Notes: generated from the letters alone by a model not told the origin. Positions 37,172 to 46,788 are shown, numbered from the stretch's first letter. The stretch is 64,000 nt of DNA from Moraxellaceae bacterium REDSEA-S32_B1 (GCA_001626925.1 LUOR01000004.1:56332-120331); one strand, 5' to 3'. Numbers and translations are program-made.

Positions 37172-38383
37172 ATGCCTAAGGTTCAGAAGTTGTGCCAGGG
37201 TGTGGCGCTTGCGATGACTGTTGCGGTGACTTTTACGGGGTGTTCGCACATCATTAAGTCAGGGGCAAATATTGCACTACGTTTTAGTGAAAATCATATC
37301 GTACCGCCAATCCTAGCTATGGATGATGCCGACATGGCATGTGCATCAGGGAATGCTTTGACGCCAGCGATTATGTCAACTAAAGACATGGGTGCCGATC
37401 CAACTAAAATGGCAGTTTTACTGTACACCTCTGCAGGACTTTGTGCCGAAACTGAAGCATTAAACTCTGAGCTGCGCTATCTACGTGCAGCCAAGGCAGG
37501 CAATGTTGCAGAAGCACAAGATGCCCGTATTGAGCAAAAGCGTTGGGCTGCGATCGCTGCACAGCGTCAATATGCGGGTTATCAACTTTTTGCAGAGCGT
37601 TGGGAAACCAAATACAACTTCCGTTTGGGTGACTCATGCCCAACGATGAAAAAAGATTTAGATAAAACGGTTTATCTGCTTGGCATGTTGAGCGGTCTGC
37701 AGGCTGTGACCAACGATATTAACTCTGGCGGTGAAGTCGAAGTGCCGAAAGACATCGCTGCGATTGTTGAGCGTGGTATGGCATGTTTGGATAATGAGAA
37801 ATTTTGGGGCACACCAAATGCAACACGTGCCGTGATTTGGCAACTTTTACCAGGTGCTGAAGAAGGCAAGCCTGATCCACAGCAAACATTACGTGACTCT
37901 ATGGCAATCGGCGAACGTACGGGTGTGCGTCTACCACATGCACTCTATGCAGTCGCAGCACAAGCAAGCGGTGATCCTGCTCGTATCCGTGAGGCACTTC
38001 GTGCGTATGGTAATTCGATTGGCGAAGGTAAGGCTGTGAATCCAGACTATCGCTTAGTCAATACCATGGCAGGTATGATGGTGCGTTCGGTTGCAGACCG
38101 TTATTGGACTGAAAACACAGGCGTACGTATGGCAGATGGTGGCTACACCACATTCTGGGATGAAACACCTGATGATGGCTTAGGTGACTTTGGCGATGAT
38201 TTATTTGAAGCGTTAGAAGCCGATCCAAATGTATCAGCGGTTGAAGCGGAAGTGGTTGAAACTGAAGCAGTTGAAGATACCGAAGAAGCAATGAGTGAAG
38301 ACGAAGCGATAGCAGATGAAACACCTGCGGAAGAAGCCGTTGATGAAGGTGCTGTGGAGTCTGAGGATCAAACTGCAGAGTAA
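37172..38383 (+). CDS. TatT-like lipoprotein (TRAP-associated)
   Basis: A 403-residue lipoprotein: signal peptide with lipobox FTGC, lipidated Cys24. The helical body (LLYTSAGLCAETEALNSELRYLRAAKAG, then AAIAAQRQYAGYQLFAERW) resembles the TatT family of TRAP transporter T components, helical trimeric lipoproteins known from Treponema, and a TRAP permease is encoded 0.9 kb downstream. After residue about 320 comes an extremely acidic, Glu/Ala-rich tail of 65 residues (EAEVVETEAVEDTEEAMSED). Mature Cys residues besides the lipobox (ACAS, LCAET, DSCPT, ACLD) might pair. The function in solute capture is inference. Confidence 0.65.
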   Translation: MPKVQKLCQGVALAMTVAVTFTGCSHIIKSGANIALRFSENHIVPPILAMDDADMACASGNALTPAIMSTKDMGADPTKMAVLLYTSAGLCAETEALNSELRYLRAAKAGNVAEAQDARIEQKRWAAIAAQRQYAGYQLFAERWETKYNFRLGDSCPTMKKDLDKTVYLLGMLSGLQAVTNDINSGGEVEVPKDIAAIVERGMACLDNEKFWGTPNATRAVIWQLLPGAEEGKPDPQQTLRDSMAIGERTGVRLPHALYAVAAQASGDPARIREALRAYGNSIGEGKAVNPDYRLVNTMAGMMVRSVADRYWTENTGVRMADGGYTTFWDETPDDGLGDFGDDLFEALEADPNVSAVEAEVVETEAVEDTEEAMSEDEAIADETPAEEAVDEGAVESEDQTAE

Positions 38384-38434
38384 AATTCTGCTACCATGAA
38401 CTCAGGTCATAGAGAATCAAGCCAAAGGTAGCGA

Positions 38435-39025
38435 ATGAAATCAGAACAAGGCAAAATAATGTTAATTGTACTCAGCGCAACGCTGGGTGCAATTTTGCAG
38501 TTTTTGCCTGATTTTTTTATCTACTTACGTGAATTGATGCTGTCTCAGACGTGGCGATTGATCACCGCACATTGGGTGCATGTGGGATGGGTTCACTACT
38601 TACTCAATCTGATCGCCTTTGTCTGCTTCCCTTTTATTTTTCATAAAATCCGTGTTCGATTAATCCTACTTTTTATTATTGTTTTACCCTTAATGATTAG
38701 TTTGGGTTTTTATTGGTGTTTCCCACAGATTGAAGCCTATGCTGGGTTTTCAGGCGTTTTACATGGTTTATATGCCATGGCAGCGCTAGTTTGTCTACAA
38801 TTTCCACACGAACGTTTATTTTCAGTGCTTATACTTGCAGGTTTGATTATCAAGCTGTTATGGGAAGCCACCGTTGGGGAGATTTCTGCGACCATGCAGT
38901 TGATCGGCAGTCCGATCTTGATCGAAGCGCATCAACTCGGTGTGCTGACAAGTATTGTGTTGCTGATGATGATTTTAGTATGGAATCGTTTAATGAAAAA
39001 ATGGGCGTTACGACTGGTATATTGA
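38435..39025 (+). CDS. Rhombosortase-like rhomboid serine protease
   Basis: Polytopic rhomboid-family protein of 196 residues, short like rhombosortases. Seen are TAHWVHVGWVHYLLNL, the serine motif AGFSGVLHGL with Ser106, and His166 in IEAHQLG, giving the Ser-His dyad. Rhombosortases cleave proteins with a C-terminal GlyGly-CTERM signal; no such substrate was seen in this window. It lies 51 bases after the TatT-like gene and 213 bases before the TRAP permease, all on one strand. Confidence 0.82.
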   Translation: MKSEQGKIMLIVLSATLGAILQFLPDFFIYLRELMLSQTWRLITAHWVHVGWVHYLLNLIAFVCFPFIFHKIRVRLILLFIIVLPLMISLGFYWCFPQIEAYAGFSGVLHGLYAMAALVCLQFPHERLFSVLILAGLIIKLLWEATVGEISATMQLIGSPILIEAHQLGVLTSIVLLMMILVWNRLMKKWALRLVY

Positions 39026-39180
39026 GTTAGGAAGTCGCTCTTTCAGATTGGCAAGAGTTGACTAAATAAACGCAAATAAATTGAAAATGGCTATTTTCAA
39101 ATTGCTCGAAATACTGCAAATTATATATTAACTGGAAATGGATGTCGGGATCGGCATCTGAAGGATGTAATAACAACAAG

Positions 39181-39222
39181 CAAATGTCATCACAGAGAAA
39201 TTGAGCTTCTCTGACGCATTTG
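39181..39222 (+). promoter_or_regulatory. Leader hairpin before the TRAP permease gene
   Basis: Nested inverted repeats CAAATG (39181)/CATTTG (39217) and CAGAGAA (39193)/TTCTCTG (39207) would fold the RNA just upstream of the ribosome site AGGA and ATG 39239. There is no T run, so it is not a terminator of the classical type. It might affect translation or RNA stability. Confidence 0.4.
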
Positions 39223-39238
39223 TAAGAATAGGACGCTT

Positions 39239-41425
39239 ATGCAAGATAGTAATCAGCATCATCATGATGCGCACAAGATTGATCCGGGGAAACCACGTAA
39301 CGGATTTGAATGGTTATCAACCATTGCCATCTTTTTCTTATTGCTTCTGACTTTGGTTATCGGGACAGGTGAGATGATTCACGGACAGCTTTTGCGTGTC
39401 GGTGAGCAAATGTACGGTGATCCTGATACAGGAATGCAGTATTCATTTTTACGTGCCGAGCCACAACTACCGAGCTGTGAGCGCAATATTGATATTGACG
39501 CTGCTGTACAACGCCAAATGGAAGCGAATAAGAATGATGAGTTCGCAGACTTCTTTGGTGTAGCATCTGAGGAAGAAGTACGGAACTCGATCATCGCAGG
39601 GCAAGCATCATGCGAAGAGAAGCATCAATTCTATGATCAGATCGTCACGCATATTGATGAAAATCCAAGTGTTAGAGCCTATCGAACTTTCGAAACGACG
39701 TTCTTCGGCATCTTTAAATTTGGTACAGAATATCGTGCGCTGCTGTTGATGATTATGGTGGCAATCGCCTCGATCATCACGACATTCAATGTGCATCACA
39801 TTGGATTACGCGCGCCGAGCACCAAAATTGATTATAAAGTCTACGGCGTAGCAATGATTATTGCCAATGCCTTCTTGACCAGTGCTTGTATTTTCCAATA
39901 CAACTCGGCAATGAATGCTGGTGTGCATGTGCCATTTGGCTTGCAGTTGATTTATTGGATATGGATCGGATTATTCAGTTTATTGACATTAATCAGTCTA
40001 TATAAATTGATTAAATCGCCTACGCCAACCAAAGAAGGTGGTAGTTTTGGACTGGCATTACTCAGTGTTCCGCTGTATGCCTATATGGCGATTTCTACAG
40101 GAATCAGCTTTACCTTCTTGATGAACTATCCGATGGGGCAAGCGATTTATTTGGGACAACTCATTGAGTTCTCAAACATCTTCTTGAGTTTGTCGTTGTT
40201 TATTTGGGTAGGTATGTTGCTCAAGCGGACACGTGTTGTTGATTTGTTTTTGAATATTCTGCGCCCTTGGAATTTTGCACCTGAGACGTTGACGTGGTTG
40301 ATTCTCTTGGCTGCGGCATTGCCGACAGCGTATACAGGCGCATCAGGTATCTTCGTTATTGCGGCGGGTGCAATCATCTACCGTGAAGTATGGAATGCGG
40401 GCGGTCGTCGTCAATATGCGATCGCTGCGGCTGCGATGTCAGGTTCGATGGGTGTGGTACTTCGTCCATGTCTATTGATCGTGGTGATTGCCTCACTGAA
40501 CAAAGAAGTGACGACGGATCTGCTTTACCATTATGGTATTTATGTCTTCTTGCTCACCTCGACATTGTTCTTGATCATTTCCTTGATTTTGGCAAAAGAG
40601 AAATTCCGTATTGCATCGCCGATGGTGGCATTGCCGAACTCTGCGAAAGCGATCGTTCCTGTTTCACCATATATCGTAATTGCGGTTGCTGTATGGGCGT
40701 TCTACAAGTTTGTACTGGATACCAACTTGAACGAGTTCACTGCGCAAGTGATCATGCCGATCATCTTGTTGGCATTGGTATTGTTTGATTCATTGCGTAA
40801 AGCACCTGAGCCACAACCTGCAACTGGACATTGGGATGAGTCTCTAAAAGATTATGAGCATGCCAATGCGCCGACACCAGAGCCACGTGAACGCATTGGT
40901 TTCTTCAAGTCAGTGAGTTTTGCAACCTTCGAAACCATTGGTCACATCGGTGCATTGATTATGCTGATGGCGCTGTCTGTGAGCGTTGGTGGTTATCTCG
41001 AACGTATCGAAATCATGGAAGTGATGCCAACCGACTTAAGTAGCATCGTTGTTGCGCTAGCCATCTTGGCAATGCTGATGGTCTTCGTCGGTATGGTGAT
41101 GGATCCATTCGGTGCGGTGATCTTGATCTCTGCAACAGTTGCGCCAGTGGCCTACTCCTACGGCATTGAACCAGTTCACTTCTGGATGATCGCATTGATC
41201 AGCTTTGAATTGGGTTATGTATCTCCACCAGTTGCGTTGAATCAGCTTCTCGCAAGGCAATCCATTGGTGATGCCGAGGTCGCAGAAGCCGATGCAGAAG
41301 TCCGTCACAAGTCGTTCTACTATCGATTTGAGCGCTGGTTGTTACCACTGATGGTGATGTTCCCTGCGATGTTGATCGTGACCTTTATTCCATACTTACT
41401 CAAGCTATTTGGTTGGTATCAGTAA
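39239..41425 (+). CDS. TRAP transporter fused permease (DctQ-DctM type)
   Basis: A 728-residue inner-membrane permease. The N-terminal part has a first helix (FEWLSTIAIFFLLLLTLVIG), a soluble loop of about 130 residues with four Cys, and three more helices resembling the small DctQ subunit. The rest is a DctM-type sodium-coupled permease with ALPTAYTGASGIFVIAAGAI and MDPFGAVILISATVAPVAYSYGI. No DctP solute-binding protein gene is adjacent; the TatT-like lipoprotein upstream suggests a TatPT-type arrangement. Substrate unknown; organic acids are typical for the family. A terminator follows. Confidence 0.88.
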   Translation: MQDSNQHHHDAHKIDPGKPRNGFEWLSTIAIFFLLLLTLVIGTGEMIHGQLLRVGEQMYGDPDTGMQYSFLRAEPQLPSCERNIDIDAAVQRQMEANKNDEFADFFGVASEEEVRNSIIAGQASCEEKHQFYDQIVTHIDENPSVRAYRTFETTFFGIFKFGTEYRALLLMIMVAIASIITTFNVHHIGLRAPSTKIDYKVYGVAMIIANAFLTSACIFQYNSAMNAGVHVPFGLQLIYWIWIGLFSLLTLISLYKLIKSPTPTKEGGSFGLALLSVPLYAYMAISTGISFTFLMNYPMGQAIYLGQLIEFSNIFLSLSLFIWVGMLLKRTRVVDLFLNILRPWNFAPETLTWLILLAAALPTAYTGASGIFVIAAGAIIYREVWNAGGRRQYAIAAAAMSGSMGVVLRPCLLIVVIASLNKEVTTDLLYHYGIYVFLLTSTLFLIISLILAKEKFRIASPMVALPNSAKAIVPVSPYIVIAVAVWAFYKFVLDTNLNEFTAQVIMPIILLALVLFDSLRKAPEPQPATGHWDESLKDYEHANAPTPEPRERIGFFKSVSFATFETIGHIGALIMLMALSVSVGGYLERIEIMEVMPTDLSSIVVALAILAMLMVFVGMVMDPFGAVILISATVAPVAYSYGIEPVHFWMIALISFELGYVSPPVALNQLLARQSIGDAEVAEADAEVRHKSFYYRFERWLLPLMVMFPAMLIVTFIPYLLKLFGWYQ

Positions 41426-41468
41426 AGTGTGGTAATTGAAAAAATTTGAACATCAATAACAAAAAAAT

Positions 41469-41494
41469 AAGCATCTTCGGATGCTTTTTTTTTG
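41469..41494 (+). terminator. Rho-independent terminator after the TRAP permease gene
   Basis: AAGCATC-TTCG-GATGCTT forms a 7-bp stem with a UUCG loop and is followed by nine T; preceding A bases allow weak use in the other direction too. Confidence 0.92.
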
Positions 41495-41545
41495 ATTAAA
41501 AGAGTAGATATTTTAGCAGTTGTGAAGCTGTTAAAAGAAAAGTCG

Positions 41546-42424
41546 CTATGAAAATAGACGTTGTACTTTGCGCCGAATCTGTGGCGAACACATCAATAAC
41601 GCAATAAAAATTACACTAAAACCAATGACGTTGAGTACATCAGGATATTCTTGCCAAAGCAAAGCTGCCCATATCCCTGCAAAAATAATTGCTAAATAAT
41701 TCGCAGGACCGATCTGACCCGCAGGTGCGAGCTTATAGGCATGTGACATGCAGAGCTGACTTGAGGTTGCCAAAACGCCTGCACCAACGAGATAAATCAT
41801 TTCCATCATATCGAATGCACGCCAATGCCAAAACATGGGTACCGCAGAAATGATGGTGGCGATTGAGCAAAAATAGAATACGATACGCACGGGTGGCTCA
41901 GTACTGGTCAATGCACGAACCGTGACGAATGCCATGGCAGCACAGAAGCTAGCGGTGATCCCAATCGCAGACAAAGTATTAAATAAACCAGTATCAGGTT
42001 TTGCCACAAAAAGTACGCCGATCATGCCCAAGATAGAGGTGATGAGCATCCATGACGTAATGCGTTCTTTTAAAAATAACCAGGCCACTAAAGGAATAAA
42101 AATTGGTGAAGAGTAGGTAAATACCATCGCATTGGACAAGTTCATATGTGCAATAGCATAGAAAAAGCCATACATCGCAATCAGACCGATCACTGCACGC
42201 CATGTATGCATCCACAGCTTTTGCGTTTTTAGATTTTGAAAACCTGATCGAATGACCAATGGAAAAATAAAAATCAATCCGATCGCATTACGAAAAAATA
42301 CGATCGTGGCATTATCAACCGTATGAGAGGCAAGGCGAATCAGTACGCCCATCGTCGCAAAAAGAAAGGCGGATATTGCTAAGAGATAGAGCGCAGTACG
42401 GATATTGGAGGTGCTGTCATGCAT
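41546..42424 (-). CDS. EamA/DMT-family transporter
   Basis: Ten-helix inner-membrane protein of the drug/metabolite transporter superfamily, 292 residues from ATG 42424 (MHDSTSNIRTALYLL). Two EamA repeats are visible, each ending in conserved segments (YSSPIFIPLVAWLFLKERIT in the first; ANYLAIIFAGIWAALLWQEYPD in the second). Substrate cannot be deduced; family members export amino acids, purines or carnitine-like compounds. A TTG 18 bases upstream is an alternative but poor start. The second 108-bp repeat begins just upstream. Confidence 0.9.
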   Translation of the reverse strand: MHDSTSNIRTALYLLAISAFLFATMGVLIRLASHTVDNATIVFFRNAIGLIFIFPLVIRSGFQNLKTQKLWMHTWRAVIGLIAMYGFFYAIAHMNLSNAMVFTYSSPIFIPLVAWLFLKERITSWMLITSILGMIGVLFVAKPDTGLFNTLSAIGITASFCAAMAFVTVRALTSTEPPVRIVFYFCSIATIISAVPMFWHWRAFDMMEMIYLVGAGVLATSSQLCMSHAYKLAPAGQIGPANYLAIIFAGIWAALLWQEYPDVLNVIGFSVIFIALLMCSPQIRRKVQRLFS

Positions 42425-42449
42425 ATTAGAAAGTTGGCACAATAATCGC

Positions 42450-42557
42450 TATAGTCTGAGAACTTAATTCCTGCTAAAGCGTTAACCTCGTTCGCAGTAC
42501 TATTTGTACATATTCGCTCAGTTGCCTTGTATCAGAAATCAATTTCTTCGACTATAT
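42450..42557 (-). repeat. 108-bp intergenic repeat, copy 2
   Basis: Reverse-complement relative of the element at 9217-9324, exactly the same length. In this copy the inverted ends are better preserved (ATATAGTC...GACTATA) and extend outward imperfectly as GGTACAAT and ATTGTGCC. It lies between the upstream end of the DMT transporter gene and a small membrane protein gene, and could carry promoter or terminator signals for them. Confidence 0.85.
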
Positions 42558-42615
42558 TGTACCGAAATTCTTAAATGATGCGATGTTTCTTATGTTGTGG
42601 ATTAATTTTAGTGAA

Positions 42616-43092
42616 TTATTGTACTGAAGTTTGCGTATTTTCAGAATTTTGCAATTGTGCCTCGAGCTCTGCAAGTTGTTGCTCTTTCAGTTCAAGCAAT
42701 TTATCGGCATCTTGATGTTGTTGTTCAAGCAAAACTTTTTGTTCACCCAGTTGCTTTTGGACTTCCTCAAGTTGCGCAATTTCGTCTTTTTGTAGCGCTT
42801 GATCTTCAGCGATCGGCTGTTCAACCAGCGACTCATCTACTAAGGCCGCAAATTCTTCACTATTTTCCTGCATTTGCTCAGTTTGTGTTGTGGATTGCTT
42901 GGCAATATCTGTCAGCTGTTCATCACTTAAGCTGTGTTCTTCGAGTGGACGAACTGCTGACTCTTCTGTTGTTGTCGCACTTTTGGCAGGTTGATTGTCT
43001 TGCAAACCGATGTAGGCTGCGATCGCCAAAACAACGAGGCAAATTACACCGATAATGATCCATAAGTTTTTATTTGAACTTTCACTCGACAT
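42616..43092 (-). CDS. Single-pass membrane coiled-coil hypothetical protein
   Basis: A 158-residue protein: short polar N-terminus, one membrane helix (LWIIIGVICLVVLAIAAYIGL), then an acidic linker and a C-terminal coiled coil (LEEVQKQLGEQKVLLEQQHQ). No lipobox or catalytic motif. The topology suggests a periplasmic or cytoplasmic scaffold tethered to the inner membrane. It is followed 23 bases upstream on the same transcript direction by yheV, so the two may share an mRNA with prlC. Confidence 0.65.
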   Translation of the reverse strand: MSSESSNKNLWIIIGVICLVVLAIAAYIGLQDNQPAKSATTTEESAVRPLEEHSLSDEQLTDIAKQSTTQTEQMQENSEEFAALVDESLVEQPIAEDQALQKDEIAQLEEVQKQLGEQKVLLEQQHQDADKLLELKEQQLAELEAQLQNSENTQTSVQ

Positions 43093-43115
43093 AATGTCTT
43101 CCGTAGATACTAAAA

Positions 43116-43322
43116 TTATTTGTGTTGCCGTGGTTTAAATTGTATCACCCCAATATCGTCAGGCGCTTCAGGCTCGACATAGCTGTCTTCGCTAGGTCGT
43201 TGCTCTGTATAGTCACATTCGACACATTCGATCCATTCATCATCATGGGTGGTGATCATAACGACACGATCTTGTGCCTGACATTTTGGGCATTTCGCCC
43301 CTGCGATAAAACGTCGTTTCAT
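43116..43322 (-). CDS. yheV: YheV-family zinc-ribbon protein
   Basis: A 68-residue protein beginning KRRFIAGAKCPKCQAQD, the YheV signature, with a second Cys pair in WIECVECDYTEQRP. The four cysteines (CPKC and CVEC) should bind zinc. Function is unknown in all species. In pseudomonads and relatives it is found near prlC, as here (prlC lies 184 bases upstream on the same strand). Confidence 0.88.
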   Translation of the reverse strand: MKRRFIAGAKCPKCQAQDRVVMITTHDDEWIECVECDYTEQRPSEDSYVEPEAPDDIGVIQFKPRQHK

Positions 43323-43506
43323 GAATACAACCTATGACTTTTACAATTGATTTTTACCATGACTTGATGCGCAGCAAAGCACGGGTTTACAGTACGAAGC
43401 TTTGTGATCAATGGATCATGGCTAAGTGTAGCGAATTCACTACACCTCGTCCAATCTTTCAAAAGATTTAAAGGCATTGCCAAAATGCGACGCCCACACA
43501 GTGGAT

Positions 43507-45531
43507 TTAAGCGCTCGTCCAACCATTGTGGCGTAGTAGCGCATCAATACTTGGCTCACGACCACGAAACTCGGTGAAAGCTTGCAGTGCTTCGACTTGT
43601 CCACCGACAGCGAGAATGGCTTTGCGGAAGGCTTGACCTGTTTCTACATTAAAAATGCCTTCTTGTTCAAAGCGGTCAAACGCATCACTGGCAAGCACTT
43701 CAGCCCATTTGTACGAGTAATAACCCGCTGCATAACCGCCTGCAAAAATGTGGCTAAAGCTGTGTTGGAAGCGGTTTTCACGTGGTGTGTTGAGTACCGC
43801 AACTTGTGCACGCACGTTATCTAATATCTGCTGAATCTGTGCGGTTGTTGGTGCAGGGCTTTGCGCATGAATATCTAAGTCAAACAAGGCAAATTCGACT
43901 TGTCTTAACGTCTGCATCCCTGTTTGGAAGAAGCGTGCGGCAAATAATGCATCTAACAGTGATTTTTCCAGTGGTGCACCTGAGTCGATATGCGCACTGA
44001 TCAAATCTAGACCTTGCTCTTCCCACGCCCAAAATTCCATAAACTGACTTGGCAATTCCACCGCATCCCATGCTACAGCGTGCGTACCTGCCACACCGAT
44101 ATGATCAGCCTCGGTCAAGATATGGTGCAAACCATGCCCAAACTCATGGAATAAAGTGGTGATCTCATCATGGGTGAGCTGTGCGGGTTGATTGCCAACA
44201 GGTGGTGCAAAGTTACACACCATAAACGCCACAGGCTTTTGATCAAGTTGCTGATCTCTGACTTTAGAACGGAAGCCACTCATCCACGCACCGCCACGTT
44301 TATTTTCACGTGCATAGAGGTCAAAGTAGAATCCGCCAATCACCTGACCTTGTTCTTCTACTTCATAATATTTGGCGTCAGGATGCCAAAGGTCAGCTTG
44401 CTTCTCAACGATGTTCACTGCATACAGTTTTTCAGCGATTTGGAATAAACCATTGACTACTTTTTGAATTGGAAAATACGGCTTTAAGGCTTCTTGTGAC
44501 AGGTTGAAATTTTGCTGCTTAATTTTTTCCGCATAATACGCCGTGTCCCATGCTTGCAAATCAGTAATGCCATCCTTTTCCGCAAAGGCTTGGATTTCCG
44601 CCAGTTCTTGTTTGGCAGGCGCTTTGGCTTTGTCGGCAAGATCAGTTAGAAATTCACGAACTTTCTCTACGCTTGGTGCCATTTTTTTCGCCAAAGACAA
44701 TTCGGCAAAATTGGCAAATCCAAGTAACTGTGCTTGTGATTCACGTAGCGCCAAAATCTCTTGCATGTTGGCACTATTATCAAATTCGTCATGACCGCCA
44801 AGCTCTGAGGCGCGCGTGGTATAGGCATGATAGATGGTCTTGCGCAGTTCACGATCATCGGCATAGGTCATGATGGCGAGATAGGCAGGAATGTCTAGGG
44901 TTGCCACCGCTTGATCTAAGCCCTTTTGTTCGCCGTACTGACGCAGTAGCGCTTGGCTACTGGCAGGAATGCCTTTGAGCTGTGCATCATCAAGTGGCAA
45001 ATGATATGCCTGCGTGGCATCGAGTACATGATTGGAAAAGTCTGAAGAAAGCTGAGATAAACGTGCGACATTTTCCGCATAAATCGCTTTTTTCTCAGGC
45101 GGAAGTGCCACACCAGACAATTTAAAGTCTTTGATGGCATGTTGGATAGCACTTTGCAATGCAGGACGCAAGTTGGCAAATTCGGCTTGATCAGCGATGA
45201 ATTGATAAGTTTGATACAGCGCTTCATTTTGCCCTGCTTGGGTATAAAAGTTACTGATTTCAGGCAAGAGCGATTGATAGACTTCACGGAGCTCAGGCGT
45301 GTTCATCACCGCATTAAGATGTGACAGCACACCAAACAGCTCACTGAATTGATTTTCAAATTCATCAAATTGCTCAACGGTATTTAAACTATGCTGAAAA
45401 TCTTGCGGTGTTTGGACTTGTGCAAGCAGATTTAAACCACGCTGAATCAAATCGAGAATGTCTTGTTTTAATTGTTGAATATTGATTTGACTGAATTGTG
45501 GTAAAGGTAATGTCGCTGGTTGGGGTTGCAT
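43507..45531 (-). CDS. prlC: Oligopeptidase A (M3 metallopeptidase)
   Basis: Cytosolic zinc peptidase that degrades short peptides, including cleaved signal peptides. The 674-residue protein from ATG 45531 carries HEFGH starting at residue 462, with the third zinc ligand Glu in the VELPSQFMEFWAWEE segment, and the C-terminal YSYKWAEVLASDAFDRF motif of the family. A GTG two codons upstream is an alternative start. It is upstream of yheV on the same strand. Confidence 0.96.
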   Translation of the reverse strand: MQPQPATLPLPQFSQINIQQLKQDILDLIQRGLNLLAQVQTPQDFQHSLNTVEQFDEFENQFSELFGVLSHLNAVMNTPELREVYQSLLPEISNFYTQAGQNEALYQTYQFIADQAEFANLRPALQSAIQHAIKDFKLSGVALPPEKKAIYAENVARLSQLSSDFSNHVLDATQAYHLPLDDAQLKGIPASSQALLRQYGEQKGLDQAVATLDIPAYLAIMTYADDRELRKTIYHAYTTRASELGGHDEFDNSANMQEILALRESQAQLLGFANFAELSLAKKMAPSVEKVREFLTDLADKAKAPAKQELAEIQAFAEKDGITDLQAWDTAYYAEKIKQQNFNLSQEALKPYFPIQKVVNGLFQIAEKLYAVNIVEKQADLWHPDAKYYEVEEQGQVIGGFYFDLYARENKRGGAWMSGFRSKVRDQQLDQKPVAFMVCNFAPPVGNQPAQLTHDEITTLFHEFGHGLHHILTEADHIGVAGTHAVAWDAVELPSQFMEFWAWEEQGLDLISAHIDSGAPLEKSLLDALFAARFFQTGMQTLRQVEFALFDLDIHAQSPAPTTAQIQQILDNVRAQVAVLNTPRENRFQHSFSHIFAGGYAAGYYSYKWAEVLASDAFDRFEQEGIFNVETGQAFRKAILAVGGQVEALQAFTEFRGREPSIDALLRHNGWTSA

Positions 45532-45822
45532 ATTCACACTCTAAAATATTATCTTCATTGAATTTAATAAGTGCAAAAGCATGTAAAATCAAGCGATCTA
45601 GACAAAATAATTAAAATAAAACGCTATTAGCGTTTATATCGGCATTAACCTTTTAAAAGTAATCAAAAATCTTTTGCAAAACATGAACAAATCGATATTT
45701 TTTGTGTATTTGCGTCTATCTCTCTTGGTGTTTAAATGAAAAACAAGTAAATTGATCATAATTTCTCTTTGCTCGAGAAATATAAATAATGCTGAACAAT
45801 TTTTAATCTGGAGATTTAGCAC

Positions 45823-46260
45823 ATGGGCATGGTACAAGAATTTAAGGAATTTGCCTTAAAAGGCAATATGATGGATTTGGCTGTCGGTGTGATCATCGGT
45901 GGCGCTTTTGGTAAAATTATTGATTCATTGGTCAAAGATGTGATTATGCCTTTGATTTCATGGATCTTGGGCGGTGAAGTAGATTTCACCAATATGTTCG
46001 TGATCTTGGGTGACAACCCAAACAATATTCAAACTTTAGAAGCTGCCAAAGAAGCAGGTTTGAATATCTTCCATTATGGTAATTTCATTACGATCTTAAT
46101 TAACTTTATCTTGTTGGCATTTGTGGTGTTCTTACTGGTGAAAGCGATGAACAATATGCGCCGTAAAGAAGAAGCTGCGCCTGAACCAGCGGCAACACCT
46201 GAAGACATCGAGTTGCTTCGTGAAATTCGCGATCAGTTGAAAAACCGCCCACAACCATAA
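45823..46260 (+). CDS. mscL: Large-conductance mechanosensitive channel
   Basis: Pentameric inner-membrane channel that opens on osmotic downshock. The 145 residues show the N-terminal helix [32 protein letters not shown], the TM1 pore, the periplasmic loop, TM2 ([23 protein letters not shown]) and the cytoplasmic helix [14 protein letters not shown] good ribosome site CTGGAG precedes ATG 45823, and a terminator follows. Monocistronic. Confidence 0.98.
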   Translation: MGMVQEFKEFALKGNMMDLAVGVIIGGAFGKIIDSLVKDVIMPLISWILGGEVDFTNMFVILGDNPNNIQTLEAAKEAGLNIFHYGNFITILINFILLAFVVFLLVKAMNNMRRKEEAAPEPAATPEDIELLREIRDQLKNRPQP

Positions 46261-46285
46261 TGGATTGAAGTTTTAGCTACAAAGA

Positions 46286-46309
46286 AACGGCATTCATTGC
46301 CGTTTTTTT
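46286..46309 (+). terminator. Rho-independent terminator after mscL
   Basis: AACGGCA-TTCAT-TGCCGTT forms a 7-bp stem followed by TTTTT. Confidence 0.92.
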
Positions 46310-46403
46310 ATGGTCACTTTTAAGCTGACTTGAGCTAAGTTTTTAATAGAAAGTTTATGGTTTTCAGTTTACCATGCCTGAAAATTTGATCATATCGAGT
46401 GAA

Positions 46404-46739
46404 ATGAATACGCTATTTGTTTACGGTACCTTACGACCAAATCAACCGAATGAACATATTCTTGCACCGTTACGTGGGCGTTGGCAAAAGGGCTATGTGC
46501 ACGGTGTCGTTCATACTTTAGATTGGGGGCCTGATATTGGATTGCCTGCGATCGTCCTTGATCCTATTGCAGCTCAAGTCGAAGGCTTGTTTTTTATACA
46601 TGATCAGCTGGATGCGCATTTGCCGATGTTGGATGAGTTTGAAGGTTTACAATATCAACGCGTCAAAGTACAAGGTTTTGATGATAAAGGACAGTGTGTT
46701 GATGCGTGGGTCTATATCATGAAAAACTTACACGACTGA
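46404..46739 (+). CDS. Gamma-glutamylcyclotransferase-like (AIG2/YtfP) protein
   Basis: Small GGCT-fold protein of 111 residues. The start MNTLFVYGTLRP places the family YGTLRP motif at the N-terminus and was preferred over ATG 46374. The likely catalytic Glu is in LDEFEGLQYQRVKV, also a family hallmark. Members degrade gamma-glutamyl compounds, but the bacterial YtfP group has no proven substrate. It converges with ppiC-mutM. Confidence 0.87.
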   Translation: MNTLFVYGTLRPNQPNEHILAPLRGRWQKGYVHGVVHTLDWGPDIGLPAIVLDPIAAQVEGLFFIHDQLDAHLPMLDEFEGLQYQRVKVQGFDDKGQCVDAWVYIMKNLHD

Positions 46740-46788
46740 TTTGTGCATTAGTTTCAATAAATTTTCTATTATTTGACTCAAAAATAAA

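Noticed and set aside
39080..39095. GAAAAT-GGCT-ATTTTC hairpin downstream of the rhombosortase gene
   Set aside because: Short AT-rich stem without a T run; too weak to call a terminator.
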